Origin: JACPDH01 sp041671505 | GTDB lineage: Bacteria; Acidobacteriota; Thermoanaerobaculia; Gp7-AA8 | Length of the DNA: 64,000 nucleotides | Assembly: GCA_041671505.1 (NCBI GenBank) | Contig: JBAZBK010000007.1 | Coordinates: 62,001 to 126,000 of the forward strand | Direction: 5' to 3' | Part shown: positions 41,641 to 49,868 of the stretch, piece by piece | Numbering within the stretch: the stretch's first letter is position 1 | Layout: every line of letters begins with the position of its first letter | The notes under the pieces: generated by a model | Seen by the model: the letters and a program-made list of their open reading frames with translations, nothing else | Told to the model about the DNA's origin: nothing | Databases searched by the model: none | Translations under genes and position numbers: made by a program

Positions 41641-41981
41641 GTCAGCTCCGTATCGTCACTGCCCAATCGCGGCATCGGTAAGGGTGCCGCATCGTCGAAG
41701 GGAATCAGTTCCTGCTCCCAGCCGATCAGCTCGCCGTCGGCTTCCGACTCGACGAGCTCCATGGCGGAGGCGAATGCGCGCTCGATGACGGCGCCGTCAC
41801 CCGACACCATCGCGAGAGCGAGTCTCGCACGCTGGTGAAGATCGTTCAACGCGACCTCCGCGACCGAGATCTCGAGCTTCGCCCTCAGCCTGTCGCGCAG
41901 GGCGCGCACGACCGACCGCTTGTCCTTGAGCGATACCGCGTGCGGAATGTGAAGCTCGAAGGTTGCGACGCCGACGTACAT
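41637..41981 (-). CDS. DUF503 family protein
   Basis: A 114-residue protein of the DUF503 (YlxP-like) family, which is found between infB and rbfA in many bacteria; role unknown, possibly in ribosome assembly or translation. YVGVATFELHIPHAVSLKDK followed by RSVVRALRDRLRAKLEISVAE is the family signature (shown: HAVSLKDKRSVVRALRDRL). The heptamer repeat touches the ATG at 41981 with no ribosome site. The longer frame to 42143 is repeat sequence. Confidence 0.85.
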   Translation of the reverse strand: MYVGVATFELHIPHAVSLKDKRSVVRALRDRLRAKLEISVAEVALNDLHQRARLALAMVSGDGAVIERAFASAMELVESEADGELIGWEQELIPFDDAAPLPMPRLGSDDTELT

Positions 41982-42160
41982 TTGAAATTGAAAATTGAAA
42001 ATTGAAAACCGGATGCGGTCACACCGCTCCGATCGAAAATGCGACTCGGAAGCGGGACCACCGCAGTCGACGGCTGGAGTGAAAATCGAGGTGTGATTGA
42101 AAGCGAAAGGGGCCCGGTGGGCGGGCCCTCTTTCAATTTTCAATTTTCAATTTTCAATTC
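41982..42160. repeat. Inverted TTTTCAA heptamer arms between infB and DUF503
   Basis: Right arm 42130-42160 and left arm 41981-42008 are TTTTCAA/TTGAAAA units in opposite orientation around about 120 bases of unique sequence. A GGGCCC/GGGCCC hairpin (42110-42128) lies just inside the right arm and may terminate part of infB transcription. Confidence 0.85.
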
Positions 42161-42166
42161 AGCCCG

Positions 42167-45112
42167 CTAGGACTGCAGAACTCCCGCGAGCTTCTCGATC
42201 TTGAAGGCCTCGATCACGTCGCCCACCTTGATGTCCTGGAAGCGCTCGAGCCCGATACCGCACTCGAAGCCTTCCTTGACCTCGGAGACGTCCTGCTTGA
42301 AGTGGCGGAGCGAGGAGATCTTCCCCTCGAAGATGACACGGTTGTCGCGCAGGAGGCGGATGTTCGCGGTCCGGGGGATGAGTCCCTCGCGCACGAAACA
42401 GCCGGCGATCGTTCCCGACTTCGGCACCTTGAAGGTGTCGCGGACTTCGGCGCGCCCCTGGAAGGCTTCCTTGAGCGTCGGCTCGAGGAGACCGGTCATC
42501 GCCTGTCTCATCTGGTCGAGCAGCTCGTAGATGACCGTGTGGAGCCGGATGTCGACCCCTTCCTTCTCGGCGAGCTCCTGAGCGTCGCGCTGCGGCCTCA
42601 CGTTGAAGCCGATGACGATCGCTTCGGACGCCGAGGCGAGCAGCACGTCGTGCGTGCTGATGGCGCCGACCGAGGCGTAGAGGATCCTGATGCGGACCTG
42701 GTTGTTCGAAAGCTTCGAGATCGCGTCGTTGAGGACCTCGACCGAACCCTGCACGTCGCCCTTGACGATGACGTTGAGGTCCTTGAGGCCGCCGTCCTGC
42801 ATCTTCTCGAAGAGCTGGTCGAGCGACATTTTCGGAGTCTTGAAGAGCGCCGCCTCGCGGACCTTCTGCTGGCGCATCTCGCCGATGACGCGGGCCTGCG
42901 CCGCCTCGTCGATGACGACGAAGGTGTCGCCGGCATTCGGGATGTCGTCGAAGCCGGTGACGCTCACCGGGGTCGCGGGACCCGCTTCCTTGGTGCGCTC
43001 GCCACGGTCGTCGGTCATCGCGCGGACGCGGCCGCTGGCCGCGCCGGAGATGAAGTAGTCGCCGATCCTGATCGTGCCGTCCTGGACGAGGATGGTCGCC
43101 ATGATGCCGCGACCCGGATCCTTCTTCGCCTCGAGGACGACGCCGCGCGCCGAGAGCTCGGGCGTGGCCTTGAGGTCGAGAATTTCCGCGGTGAGCAGGA
43201 TCATTTCGAGCAGGTCGTCGATACCGGTCCGCTGCTTCGCGGAAACCTCGACCGAGACGACCTCGCCGCCCCACTGCTCGACGAGAACACCTGCCTCGCT
43301 CAGCTCGCGGCGGACCTTCTCGATGTTGGCGTTCGGCTTGTCGATCTTGTTGATCGCGACGATCATCGGAACGCCGGCCGCTTTCGCGTGGCTGATCGCT
43401 TCCTTCGTCTGCGGCATGACGCCGTCGTCGGCTGCAACGACGAGCACGACGATGTCGGTCGCCTGGGCGCCGCGCGCGCGCATCATCGTGAAGGCTTCGT
43501 GGCCCGGCGTGTCGAGGAAGACGATCTTCTTGCCACGCCTCTCGATCTGGTAGGCGCCGATGTGCTGTGTGATGCCTCCGGCTTCGCCTTCGGCAACCTT
43601 GGTCTCGCGGATCGCGTCGAGCAGCGACGTCTTGCCGTGGTCGACATGGCCCATGACGGTGATGACGGGAGCGCGATGCTGCGAGGGGCTCCCTTCACTG
43701 CCCGCGGCGAACTTCTCCATCGTCTCGAGCTCGAATGCCTCTTCGAAGGAGACGAGGTCGAGCTCGACGCCGAGCTCGCGGGCGACCTGCTGGGCGAGCT
43801 CCGCGCCAAGCGGCGCGTTGATCGACAGCATCATTCCGCGCTTGAGCATCAGATGCTTCATCAGGTCGTTGGCCTTGACGCCGATCTTGTCGGCGAGGTC
43901 CTTGACGGTCACACCCTCGGATACGGTCAGCTTGCCCTCCGGCCGCTGGAACTCCAGCGCCTTGTCTCCGCGCGGCGACTGCTGCTTGCGCGCATCGCGG
44001 CGGAGCGACGGCGTGTGCTTGCGCGCGGGAGTATCCGCGCCTCCGGTCGACTTCGCCGCCGTGATCTCCACGCCATCCTCGTCGAGCAACGCCGTGGCGG
44101 AGAAGGGACCCTTGCTGAAGATCCTCGCATCCTCGTCTGACACGGTCGTCGTGCGACGACCGCGCTTGCCGGTAGTCTTCTTCTTGTCGGGCCTCTCTTC
44201 GTCCTCGTCGCGACGACGGCGGACGCCGAGAAGTCCGGCGGCCCCAGGCGCTACCGGCGGAATCGAACCAGGTGCACCGGGGCGTGACGGAGTCGTTCCG
44301 GGGCGCGCGCCGACAGGACGCGTGCCGACGGGGCGAGCCTGTCCGGGCGCCGCGGGGCGCGCAACAGGAGTGGTGGGGCGCACCGGGAGCGGCTGGAGAG
44401 TCGAACCCTGATAGTTCGGTCGCGGCGCCACTTCACGACGGGCGCGAGGCCCGGTCGGTCCGGTGGGAATCTTGCGCGCAGACGGAGCGTGCGGATGTTC
44501 GGTACGAGGCGCGTGCGGAGCATGTGCCGCATGCGTCGCGGCCGGAGCCGCGACTGCGGGCGCCTCGGGCAGCGTTGCGTCGTCCGTCGTCTCCGAGATC
44601 TCTTCTGGTTCCGGCGCCGGCGGCTCGTCTTCGGCCACCGGAGCGACCGGAGGGCGAGGAGGCGCGACGATCGGACGCGGCGGCGTGACCCGGCGCGACG
44701 GTACGGGCTTCGCCGGCTCTTCCGCCGCGCGAGCCTGTTCGGCCGCTTCGGCTTCCGCCGCCTCGACGAACTCCTGGATCACCGGGCCCTGAAGCGGCGG
44801 AGCGTCTTCCTTCGGCGCAACGGCGACGGCGCCCTTGCGCGCAGCAGGCTGGACGATCGGACGCGGCGGCTTCACGACCTTCTGCTTCGGAGCGACCTCC
44901 GTGACCGGGACGTCTTCGCGCATGATCACGCTCTTCGATCGGACAGTGAGCTTCTTACCCGAGCGAAGGGCCTCGATCTCGGCTGCTCCCAGCGCAGACT
45001 CGGGGCTGTCGACTTCGACCCCGAGCGACTGGAGCTTGAAGATCAGGTCCTGCGCGGAGATCTTCATCAACTTCGCAAGATCGCTGACCTTTACTTTTTT
45101 TGCTGCCGGCAT
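42167..45112 (-). CDS. infB: Translation initiation factor IF-2
   Basis: A 981-residue IF-2, the GTPase that positions initiator tRNA. N-terminal IF2_N domain (VKVSDLAKLMKISAQDLIFK), a long Pro/Ala/Arg-rich linker (about residues 80-330), second IF2_N (VTVKDLADKIGVKANDLMKH), then the G domain: GHVDHGKTSLLD (G1), DTPGHEAF (G3), NKIDK (G4), and domains II-IV. AAGGAG precedes the ATG. Follows nusA by 60 bases. Linker length varies between taxa and is on the long side here. Confidence 0.96.
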   Translation of the reverse strand: MPAAKKVKVSDLAKLMKISAQDLIFKLQSLGVEVDSPESALGAAEIEALRSGKKLTVRSKSVIMREDVPVTEVAPKQKVVKPPRPIVQPAARKGAVAVAPKEDAPPLQGPVIQEFVEAAEAEAAEQARAAEEPAKPVPSRRVTPPRPIVAPPRPPVAPVAEDEPPAPEPEEISETTDDATLPEAPAVAAPAATHAAHAPHAPRTEHPHAPSARKIPTGPTGPRARREVAPRPNYQGSTLQPLPVRPTTPVARPAAPGQARPVGTRPVGARPGTTPSRPGAPGSIPPVAPGAAGLLGVRRRRDEDEERPDKKKTTGKRGRRTTTVSDEDARIFSKGPFSATALLDEDGVEITAAKSTGGADTPARKHTPSLRRDARKQQSPRGDKALEFQRPEGKLTVSEGVTVKDLADKIGVKANDLMKHLMLKRGMMLSINAPLGAELAQQVARELGVELDLVSFEEAFELETMEKFAAGSEGSPSQHRAPVITVMGHVDHGKTSLLDAIRETKVAEGEAGGITQHIGAYQIERRGKKIVFLDTPGHEAFTMMRARGAQATDIVVLVVAADDGVMPQTKEAISHAKAAGVPMIVAINKIDKPNANIEKVRRELSEAGVLVEQWGGEVVSVEVSAKQRTGIDDLLEMILLTAEILDLKATPELSARGVVLEAKKDPGRGIMATILVQDGTIRIGDYFISGAASGRVRAMTDDRGERTKEAGPATPVSVTGFDDIPNAGDTFVVIDEAAQARVIGEMRQQKVREAALFKTPKMSLDQLFEKMQDGGLKDLNVIVKGDVQGSVEVLNDAISKLSNNQVRIRILYASVGAISTHDVLLASASEAIVIGFNVRPQRDAQELAEKEGVDIRLHTVIYELLDQMRQAMTGLLEPTLKEAFQGRAEVRDTFKVPKSGTIAGCFVREGLIPRTANIRLLRDNRVIFEGKISSLRHFKQDVSEVKEGFECGIGLERFQDIKVGDVIEAFKIEKLAGVLQS

Positions 45113-45172
45113 CCGGATTCACTCCTTCGGTTCATCACCGTCTACTGCGCGACGAGAGAGGACTGCGGGGGT

Positions 45173-46768
45173 TTACGACTCGCGCCCCGCTTCTTCTTCG
45201 ACTTCAGAGCCTTCCGGCTCCTCTTCGGTCGACTCGCCTTCGGTCGACTCGTCTTCGGCCAGCGCCTCTTCGTCCTCGACCTCCCCGTCTTCGTCCTCGG
45301 GGTAGTCGTCTTCTTCCTCGACCTCGTAGCGTCCGTCGTCTTCGCTGAGCGAGTCGAACGAGCGCGCAGTGTCGATGATCGCCGTCGCCGTCTCGAGATC
45401 GATGCCTTCGATCGCCATCAGATCGTCGGGCGTCGCGTTCAGGATCGAGTCGAGGTCGTCGTAGCCGGCATCCTCGAGCATCGTGGCAAGCTCTTCGTCG
45501 AGCCCCTCGATGTCGCGGACGTTCGTCTCCTCGCGTGCCTCGGCGAGAGCCGCCTGCAGCATCTGCGAGAGCGCGTCGGCAACCTCGTCCTTGACCTCTT
45601 CCTCGGACTTGATGTCGATCTTCGCGCGGATCAGCTCGGCCGCCAGGCGGACGTTGAGGCCGCGCTTGCCGATCGCGAGCGAGAGCTGGTCGTTGTCGAC
45701 GATGACGTCGAGGTGCGGCTTGTGCGCTTCGGCGTCGCTCGTCACGCTGACGCGCGTGATGCGCGCCGGGGCGAGCGAGTTCTGCGCGTACTTAACGATG
45801 TCTTCGTCCCAGGGGATGATGTCGATCTTCTCGCCGCGGAGCTCGCGGATGATCGACTGCACGCGGCCACCCTTCATGCCGACGCACGCTCCGACCGGAT
45901 CGACGTCGCGCTCGCGCGACATGACCGCGATCTTGGCGCGCTCGCCCGGCTCGCGCACGGCACCCTTGATCACGACGGTTCCGTCGTAGATCTCCGGCAC
46001 TTCCATTTCGAAGAGCTTGATCAGGAGGTCGGGATGCGTCCTCGAGAGGACGACCTGCGGCCCCTTCGGCTGCGTGTGGACTTCGGTGATCACCGCCTTG
46101 ATCCGGTCGCCCTGCGCGTAGCGCTCGGCGCGCGACTGGTTGCTGCGCGGGATGATCCCTTCGGTCTTGCCGTTCAGGTCGATGATCATGTCGCCACGCT
46201 CGAACCGCTTCACGTAGCCGTTCTCCAGCGTTCCGACCTTGCTGACGAACTCGCGGTAGACCTTCTCCCGCTCAGCCTCACGGACCTTCTGGTAGAGCAC
46301 CTGCTTGGCCGACTGAGCGGCGATGCGGCCGAGCTCCTCGGGCGGCTTGGTCAGCGGGATCTTCACCAGGTCGCCCGACTCGACTTCCGGATCGATCTTC
46401 CGCGCATCCCACGTGCGGATCTCCGAAATGGGGTCTTCGACGATGTCGACCACGACCTTGGAGATGTGGTCGAGCCGGAGGGTTCCCCCGACCTCGGCAG
46501 CGGGATCGAGCTTGAGCGCGTCTTCGACGGTCAGCTGCGTGACCGGATCCTCGATCTCCTCAGGGGTTGCTACGATGTGCTTGAGGATGAAGACCTCCAC
46601 CGCGCCGCTCTCGCGATCGAGCGTCGTGTGGATCGGCTCTCGGGTGCGGTAGTACTTCTTCGCCGCCGTCGAGAGCGCATCCTCGAGCGCCGTGAACACC
46701 TTCTCCACGTCGATCGACTTCTCGAACGCGAGGGCCCTGATGTCTCTGCCGATATTCTCGTTGAACAT
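45173..46768 (-). CDS. nusA: Transcription termination/antitermination factor NusA
   Basis: A 531-residue NusA that modulates RNA polymerase pausing and termination. N-terminal domain (FEKSIDVEKVFTALEDALST), S1 domain (VKRFERGDMIIDLNGKTEGI), two KH domains (IVDNDQLSLAIGKRGLNVRL) and a C-terminal helix-hairpin-helix region, then a very acidic tail (about the last 60 residues, Glu/Asp rich). Two ATGs are possible (46780, 46768); MFNENI at 46768 aligns with known N-termini and is better spaced from GAAGG. Likely regulates its own operon through the hairpin at 47294. Confidence 0.94.
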   Translation of the reverse strand: MFNENIGRDIRALAFEKSIDVEKVFTALEDALSTAAKKYYRTREPIHTTLDRESGAVEVFILKHIVATPEEIEDPVTQLTVEDALKLDPAAEVGGTLRLDHISKVVVDIVEDPISEIRTWDARKIDPEVESGDLVKIPLTKPPEELGRIAAQSAKQVLYQKVREAEREKVYREFVSKVGTLENGYVKRFERGDMIIDLNGKTEGIIPRSNQSRAERYAQGDRIKAVITEVHTQPKGPQVVLSRTHPDLLIKLFEMEVPEIYDGTVVIKGAVREPGERAKIAVMSRERDVDPVGACVGMKGGRVQSIIRELRGEKIDIIPWDEDIVKYAQNSLAPARITRVSVTSDAEAHKPHLDVIVDNDQLSLAIGKRGLNVRLAAELIRAKIDIKSEEEVKDEVADALSQMLQAALAEAREETNVRDIEGLDEELATMLEDAGYDDLDSILNATPDDLMAIEGIDLETATAIIDTARSFDSLSEDDGRYEVEEEDDYPEDEDGEVEDEEALAEDESTEGESTEEEPEGSEVEEEAGRES

Positions 46769-46806
46769 TGGTTCACTCATCCTTCAGACGCCACGCCGCC
46801 GCTGCG

Positions 46807-47271
46807 TCAGAACTCGATCTCAAGCCTTGTTTCCCTGATGTTCGCCATCGCGATCTCGTAGTCGCGATCCTTCTTCATCTTCTCGTCCGTGACGACGATC
46901 CGCTCGCCGTCGTAGGCGGCGAGCCTTCCGACCACGACGTGCAGTCCGCGGACGGCGTCCTTCGTCAACACCCTTACCAGCCGGCCGACGAACTTCTGGT
47001 AGTCAGCCGCACTGTAAAACTTGCGGTCCAACCCCGGCGACGACACTTCCAGGTCGTACTTCGTCGTCGCCCAGTCTTCAACGTCGAGCATTGCCCCAAT
47101 CTGGTGGGCCATCTGCTCGAGGTCGTCGAGAACAACCCCGCCTTCCTTGTCGATGTCTACCCGAAGAACGTGACCCCGCCCCTGCGGCCTGTACTCGATA
47201 TGCACGAGTTCCAGCCCCTCGGCGGTGACGATCTTCCCGATCTCGTCGGCGATCTTCTTTGGCAACTCCAT
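46807..47271 (-). CDS. rimP: Ribosome maturation factor RimP
   Basis: A 154-residue RimP, needed for 30S subunit maturation. LELVHIEYRPQGRGHVLRVD and DLEVSSPGLDRKF are the family signatures. First gene of rimP-nusA-infB. The ATG at 47271 is used; a TTG at 47295 would start within the terminator T-run. The stop is 38 bases before nusA. A promoter and a terminator hairpin lie directly upstream. Confidence 0.93.
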   Translation of the reverse strand: MELPKKIADEIGKIVTAEGLELVHIEYRPQGRGHVLRVDIDKEGGVVLDDLEQMAHQIGAMLDVEDWATTKYDLEVSSPGLDRKFYSAADYQKFVGRLVRVLTKDAVRGLHVVVGRLAAYDGERIVVTDEKMKKDRDYEIAMANIRETRLEIEF

Positions 47272-47293
47272 CGACTTTTGTTTTCCGGGCAAC

Positions 47294-47320
47294 AAAAAAA
47301 GCGGCCGAAACGGCCGCTTT
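47294..47320 (-). terminator. Intrinsic terminator (attenuator) in the rimP leader
   Basis: On the minus strand AAAGCGGCCG pairs with CGGCCGCTTT (47298-47320) around a three-base loop and continues into seven Ts (47294-47300). It ends 23 bases before the rimP ATG, after the promoter at 47347-47376, so operon transcription must pass it. Confidence 0.7.
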
Positions 47321-47346
47321 CGACTTGACTTCGAAAGCTCACGGGC

Positions 47347-47376
47347 ATCCTAGCACGCCCGGCCGATCTGCGACAA
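47347..47376 (-). promoter_or_regulatory. Promoter of rimP-nusA-infB (TTGTCG-N18-TAGGAT)
   Basis: TTGTCG (47371-47376), 18-base spacer and TAGGAT (47347-47352) with an extended TG on the minus strand. Transcription would start near 47340 and reach a terminator 20 bases later. Confidence 0.55.
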
Positions 47377-47408
47377 CAAGGGCCGGGAGGCACGGATTCC
47401 GAAGATGG

Positions 47409-47438
47409 AAAAAAGCTGCCCGGCCGGAGCCGGGCAGC
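47409..47438 (-). terminator. Intrinsic terminator of the secreted-protein gene
   Basis: A 10-bp GC stem (47415-47424 with 47429-47438) followed on the minus strand by six Ts, 25 bases after the stop at 47463. This separates the gene from the rimP promoter. Confidence 0.8.
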
Positions 47439-47462
47439 CGGAAAGTTCAGACTGCGGGCAAC

Positions 47463-48440
47463 TTAGCGGCGAACCGGATGATGGCTGGCCCGCTTGTCGC
47501 CGTAAACGCAGCGAGTGTCGAGCTGCTGCGTGTAGACGGTCTCGAGAGTCGTCGGGTCGTCGGTCACGTTGTCGAGAACCGAACCGAATGCGAAGAAACC
47601 GGGGGTCGCAGTGGCCAGACCGCCCGGAACGAGCGTCGCGCCCGTCTGCTGGATGATCGCGTATCCGATCGAATTGCTCGTCGTGAAGGCTGGCGCCGCA
47701 TCGGTCAGGGGCACCTGCACATGGCCGAGAGCCGGCAGGTTGTAGGTCTTCTCTCCGATCAGCGATCCGGTGCCGTTGTAGACGCTCACGCGAACGTTCG
47801 CCGTGTAGTCCTGCGAAGCATTGAGGATGCCGACGTTCGTGCGATAGCCGCTCGTCGGACGCGTTCCCTCGTTCCGAAGGCCGACGATGAAGACCTTGTC
47901 GAGCTGAAGCGCCGCGTCGTTCGGCGAGACGAACGAGTACCAGGGGTAGCCGAAGAAGAGCTGGCCCTTCGTGCCGCCCGCGGGGTTCCCGGCCGGGTAG
48001 CTGTAGATACGCCCCTCGACGCTGATCAGCGAGCAATCGGCCGGAGCGGCGTCACAGTCGGTGCAGCTTCCACCCTCTTTGCAAGCGAAGAAGATCAGGA
48101 ATCCGAGCTTCCCGTCTTTCTCAGGGAAGAGCGAGCCGGTGATGTCGCTGACCAGCCGCCGCTCGCCAGGCTCCAGCGAGGTCGGAAGCGTCTTGAGGTT
48201 CTTGGTGATCTGGGTGTTGTCGACGGCCGTGCCGGTCTCGCCGAAGGCCACCGACACGACGACCTTGCTGGTCGTGAGGTTCGTGATGTAGACGTCGGTC
48301 ACGAAGACGACCGAGCCGCTCGCGACCTTGCCCGCAGACGGCAGGTAGACGAGGTCGGCAGCGCGGAAGTTGCTGGCCATGGCCCCCGTCGCAACAGTGA
48401 GAATCGCGAGAGCGATCAGAGTGATCCTGCGAACGTTCAT
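47463..48440 (-). CDS. Secreted protein of unknown function
   Basis: A 325-residue exported protein with a signal peptide (residues 1-22, ends TGAMASN) and beta-rich mature sequence: LVYLPSAGKVASGSVVFVTD, VYITNLTTSKVVVSVAF, TNVGILNASQDYTANVRVSV. It looks like one or two immunoglobulin-like sandwich domains; a Cys cluster (CKEGGSCTDCD, then a further Cys) may form disulfides. Proteins of this look are common in Acidobacteriota. AAGGGG precedes the ATG and TACAAT with an extended TG lies about 65 bases upstream. Function unknown. Confidence 0.75.
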   Translation of the reverse strand: MNVRRITLIALAILTVATGAMASNFRAADLVYLPSAGKVASGSVVFVTDVYITNLTTSKVVVSVAFGETGTAVDNTQITKNLKTLPTSLEPGERRLVSDITGSLFPEKDGKLGFLIFFACKEGGSCTDCDAAPADCSLISVEGRIYSYPAGNPAGGTKGQLFFGYPWYSFVSPNDAALQLDKVFIVGLRNEGTRPTSGYRTNVGILNASQDYTANVRVSVYNGTGSLIGEKTYNLPALGHVQVPLTDAAPAFTTSNSIGYAIIQQTGATLVPGGLATATPGFFAFGSVLDNVTDDPTTLETVYTQQLDTRCVYGDKRASHHPVRR

Positions 48441-48608
48441 TGGTTCCCCTTTTTGCAAACTGGTCCGGTAGACGCGCGACGGCGCCGGACGTTGACGCAT
48501 TGTAGCAGCATCCTCGACGCCGACTTCAGCGTCCGATATTCTGCACCTCGAACGTAACGAATACGTGCCGAGCGCGTGTTCCGTCCAATTCCGCACCGGA
48601 GAGCCCCA

Positions 48609-49562
48609 TTGGCCCGTCGACTGACCGTAACCGTGACACCCGAGCTTCATGGCGAGCGGCTCGACCGCGCGCTCGCCCTGCTCGTTCCGGGACACAGCCG
48701 CAGCGCCCTCGCGCGCCTCGTCACCGAGGGAGAGGTGGCGGTCGGCGGCGTCACCGCCATGAAGAGCTCACAGCAGGTCGCGGCTGGAGACACGATCGAT
48801 GTCGCGATCCCCGATGCGGCTCCGGCGGAAATGGTGGCGCAGGATCTTCCGATTCGAATCGTCTACCAGGACGCGGACGTAGTCGTCATCGACAAGCCGG
48901 CCGGGCTGGTCGTCCATCCTGCCGCCGGGCACGCCGACTCCACCCTCGTGAACGCGCTGCTGCACCACGTGCACGACCTTTCCGGAATCGGCGGCGAGAC
49001 GAGGCCCGGCATCGTGCACCGGCTCGACAAGGACACCAGCGGCCTGATCGTCGTCGCGAAGAACGACGCCGCGCACCGCGCGCTCACCACCGCCTGGCCG
49101 ACCGCGAAGGTGGTGAAGCAGTACCTCGTGCTCGTGTACGGAAAACCGAAGGACGATTCGGGGTCGATCGACAAGCCGATCGGGCGCGATCCGCGCAACA
49201 GGAAGCGAATGGCGGTCGCCTCGGGAGGCCGCAAGGCGATCACCGACTGGAAAATCGTCGAACGCTTCGCCAGCGTGACACTCCTTCTCTGCACCTTGAG
49301 AACGGGGCGCACGCATCAGATTCGCGTGCACCTGAAATCGATCGGGCATCCCGTCGTCGGCGACCCGCTCTACTCGGGCCCTCAATGGAAAGGCGTCACC
49401 GAGCAAAGCGTGCGGCGAGCGCTCGCCGCCGTCGGCCGCCAGGCGCTCCACGCGACTCACCTCGCCTTCCCCCACCCGACCACAGGCGAACAGATGGACT
49501 TCGTGTCGCCGATGCCGGACGACATGACGGCAGCGATCGCGGTGTTGAGGGGGAGTCGTTAG
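48609..49562 (+). CDS. rluD: 23S rRNA pseudouridine synthase, RluD-like
   Basis: A 317-residue RluA-family synthase: S4 RNA-binding domain (ERLDRALALLVPGHSRSALA), catalytic Asp140 in HRLDKDTSG, and the RTGRTHQIRVHL motif. Best match RluD/RluC branch, modifying 23S rRNA helix 69 or nearby sites. The start is a TTG at 48609 with GGAGAG just upstream; a GTG at 48576 is an alternative. The TAG stop merges into a GGCGAGA heptamer. Convergent with the nucleoside transporter gene. Confidence 0.88.
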   Translation: MARRLTVTVTPELHGERLDRALALLVPGHSRSALARLVTEGEVAVGGVTAMKSSQQVAAGDTIDVAIPDAAPAEMVAQDLPIRIVYQDADVVVIDKPAGLVVHPAAGHADSTLVNALLHHVHDLSGIGGETRPGIVHRLDKDTSGLIVVAKNDAAHRALTTAWPTAKVVKQYLVLVYGKPKDDSGSIDKPIGRDPRNRKRMAVASGGRKAITDWKIVERFASVTLLLCTLRTGRTHQIRVHLKSIGHPVVGDPLYSGPQWKGVTEQSVRRALAAVGRQALHATHLAFPHPTTGEQMDFVSPMPDDMTAAIAVLRGSR

Positions 49563-49868
49563 GCGAGAGGCGATGAGCAGGCCAGAGGCCAACGGCCAAA
49601 GCAGGCGGAGATCCACGCTGTCACTAAGGTTTCCGTAGGGGCGACGCGATGCGTCGCCCGTTTCGTTCCGGCGAGAGAGCGGGACGAGGAGAAGCTGGCG
49701 CGGCGCCTGCTCATCGCCTCTCGCCTTTCGCCTCTCCAAATGAAAAGGGCGACGCATCGCGCCGCCCCTACAAAACCCGTGCAGCCTCGCTACTCGCTGC
49801 CTGCTGTGACCTTTGGCCTATGGCCTGCTCATCGCCTCTCGCCTCTCGCCTCTCGCCTCTCGCCTAAA
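49559..49868. repeat. Composite nested palindrome between rluD and the nucleoside transporter
   Basis: Outer layer: GGCGAGA heptamers and a GCAGGCCAGAGGCC string at about 49560-49600, mirrored by TTTGGCC, TATGGCC and TCTCGCC units at 49811-49866. Inner layer: GTAGGGGCGACGCGATGCGT continuing to 49659 (from 49635) as a hairpin, mirrored at 49747-49771 with one mismatch over 25 bases. A GGCGAGA-type block occurs again near 49720. No gene in the gap. Confidence 0.85.

Noticed and set aside
42010..42128. Small RNA or ORF inside the infB/DUF503 repeat spacer
   Set aside because: No promoter, no conserved structure beyond the GGGCCC hairpin, and the open frame reads through repeats.
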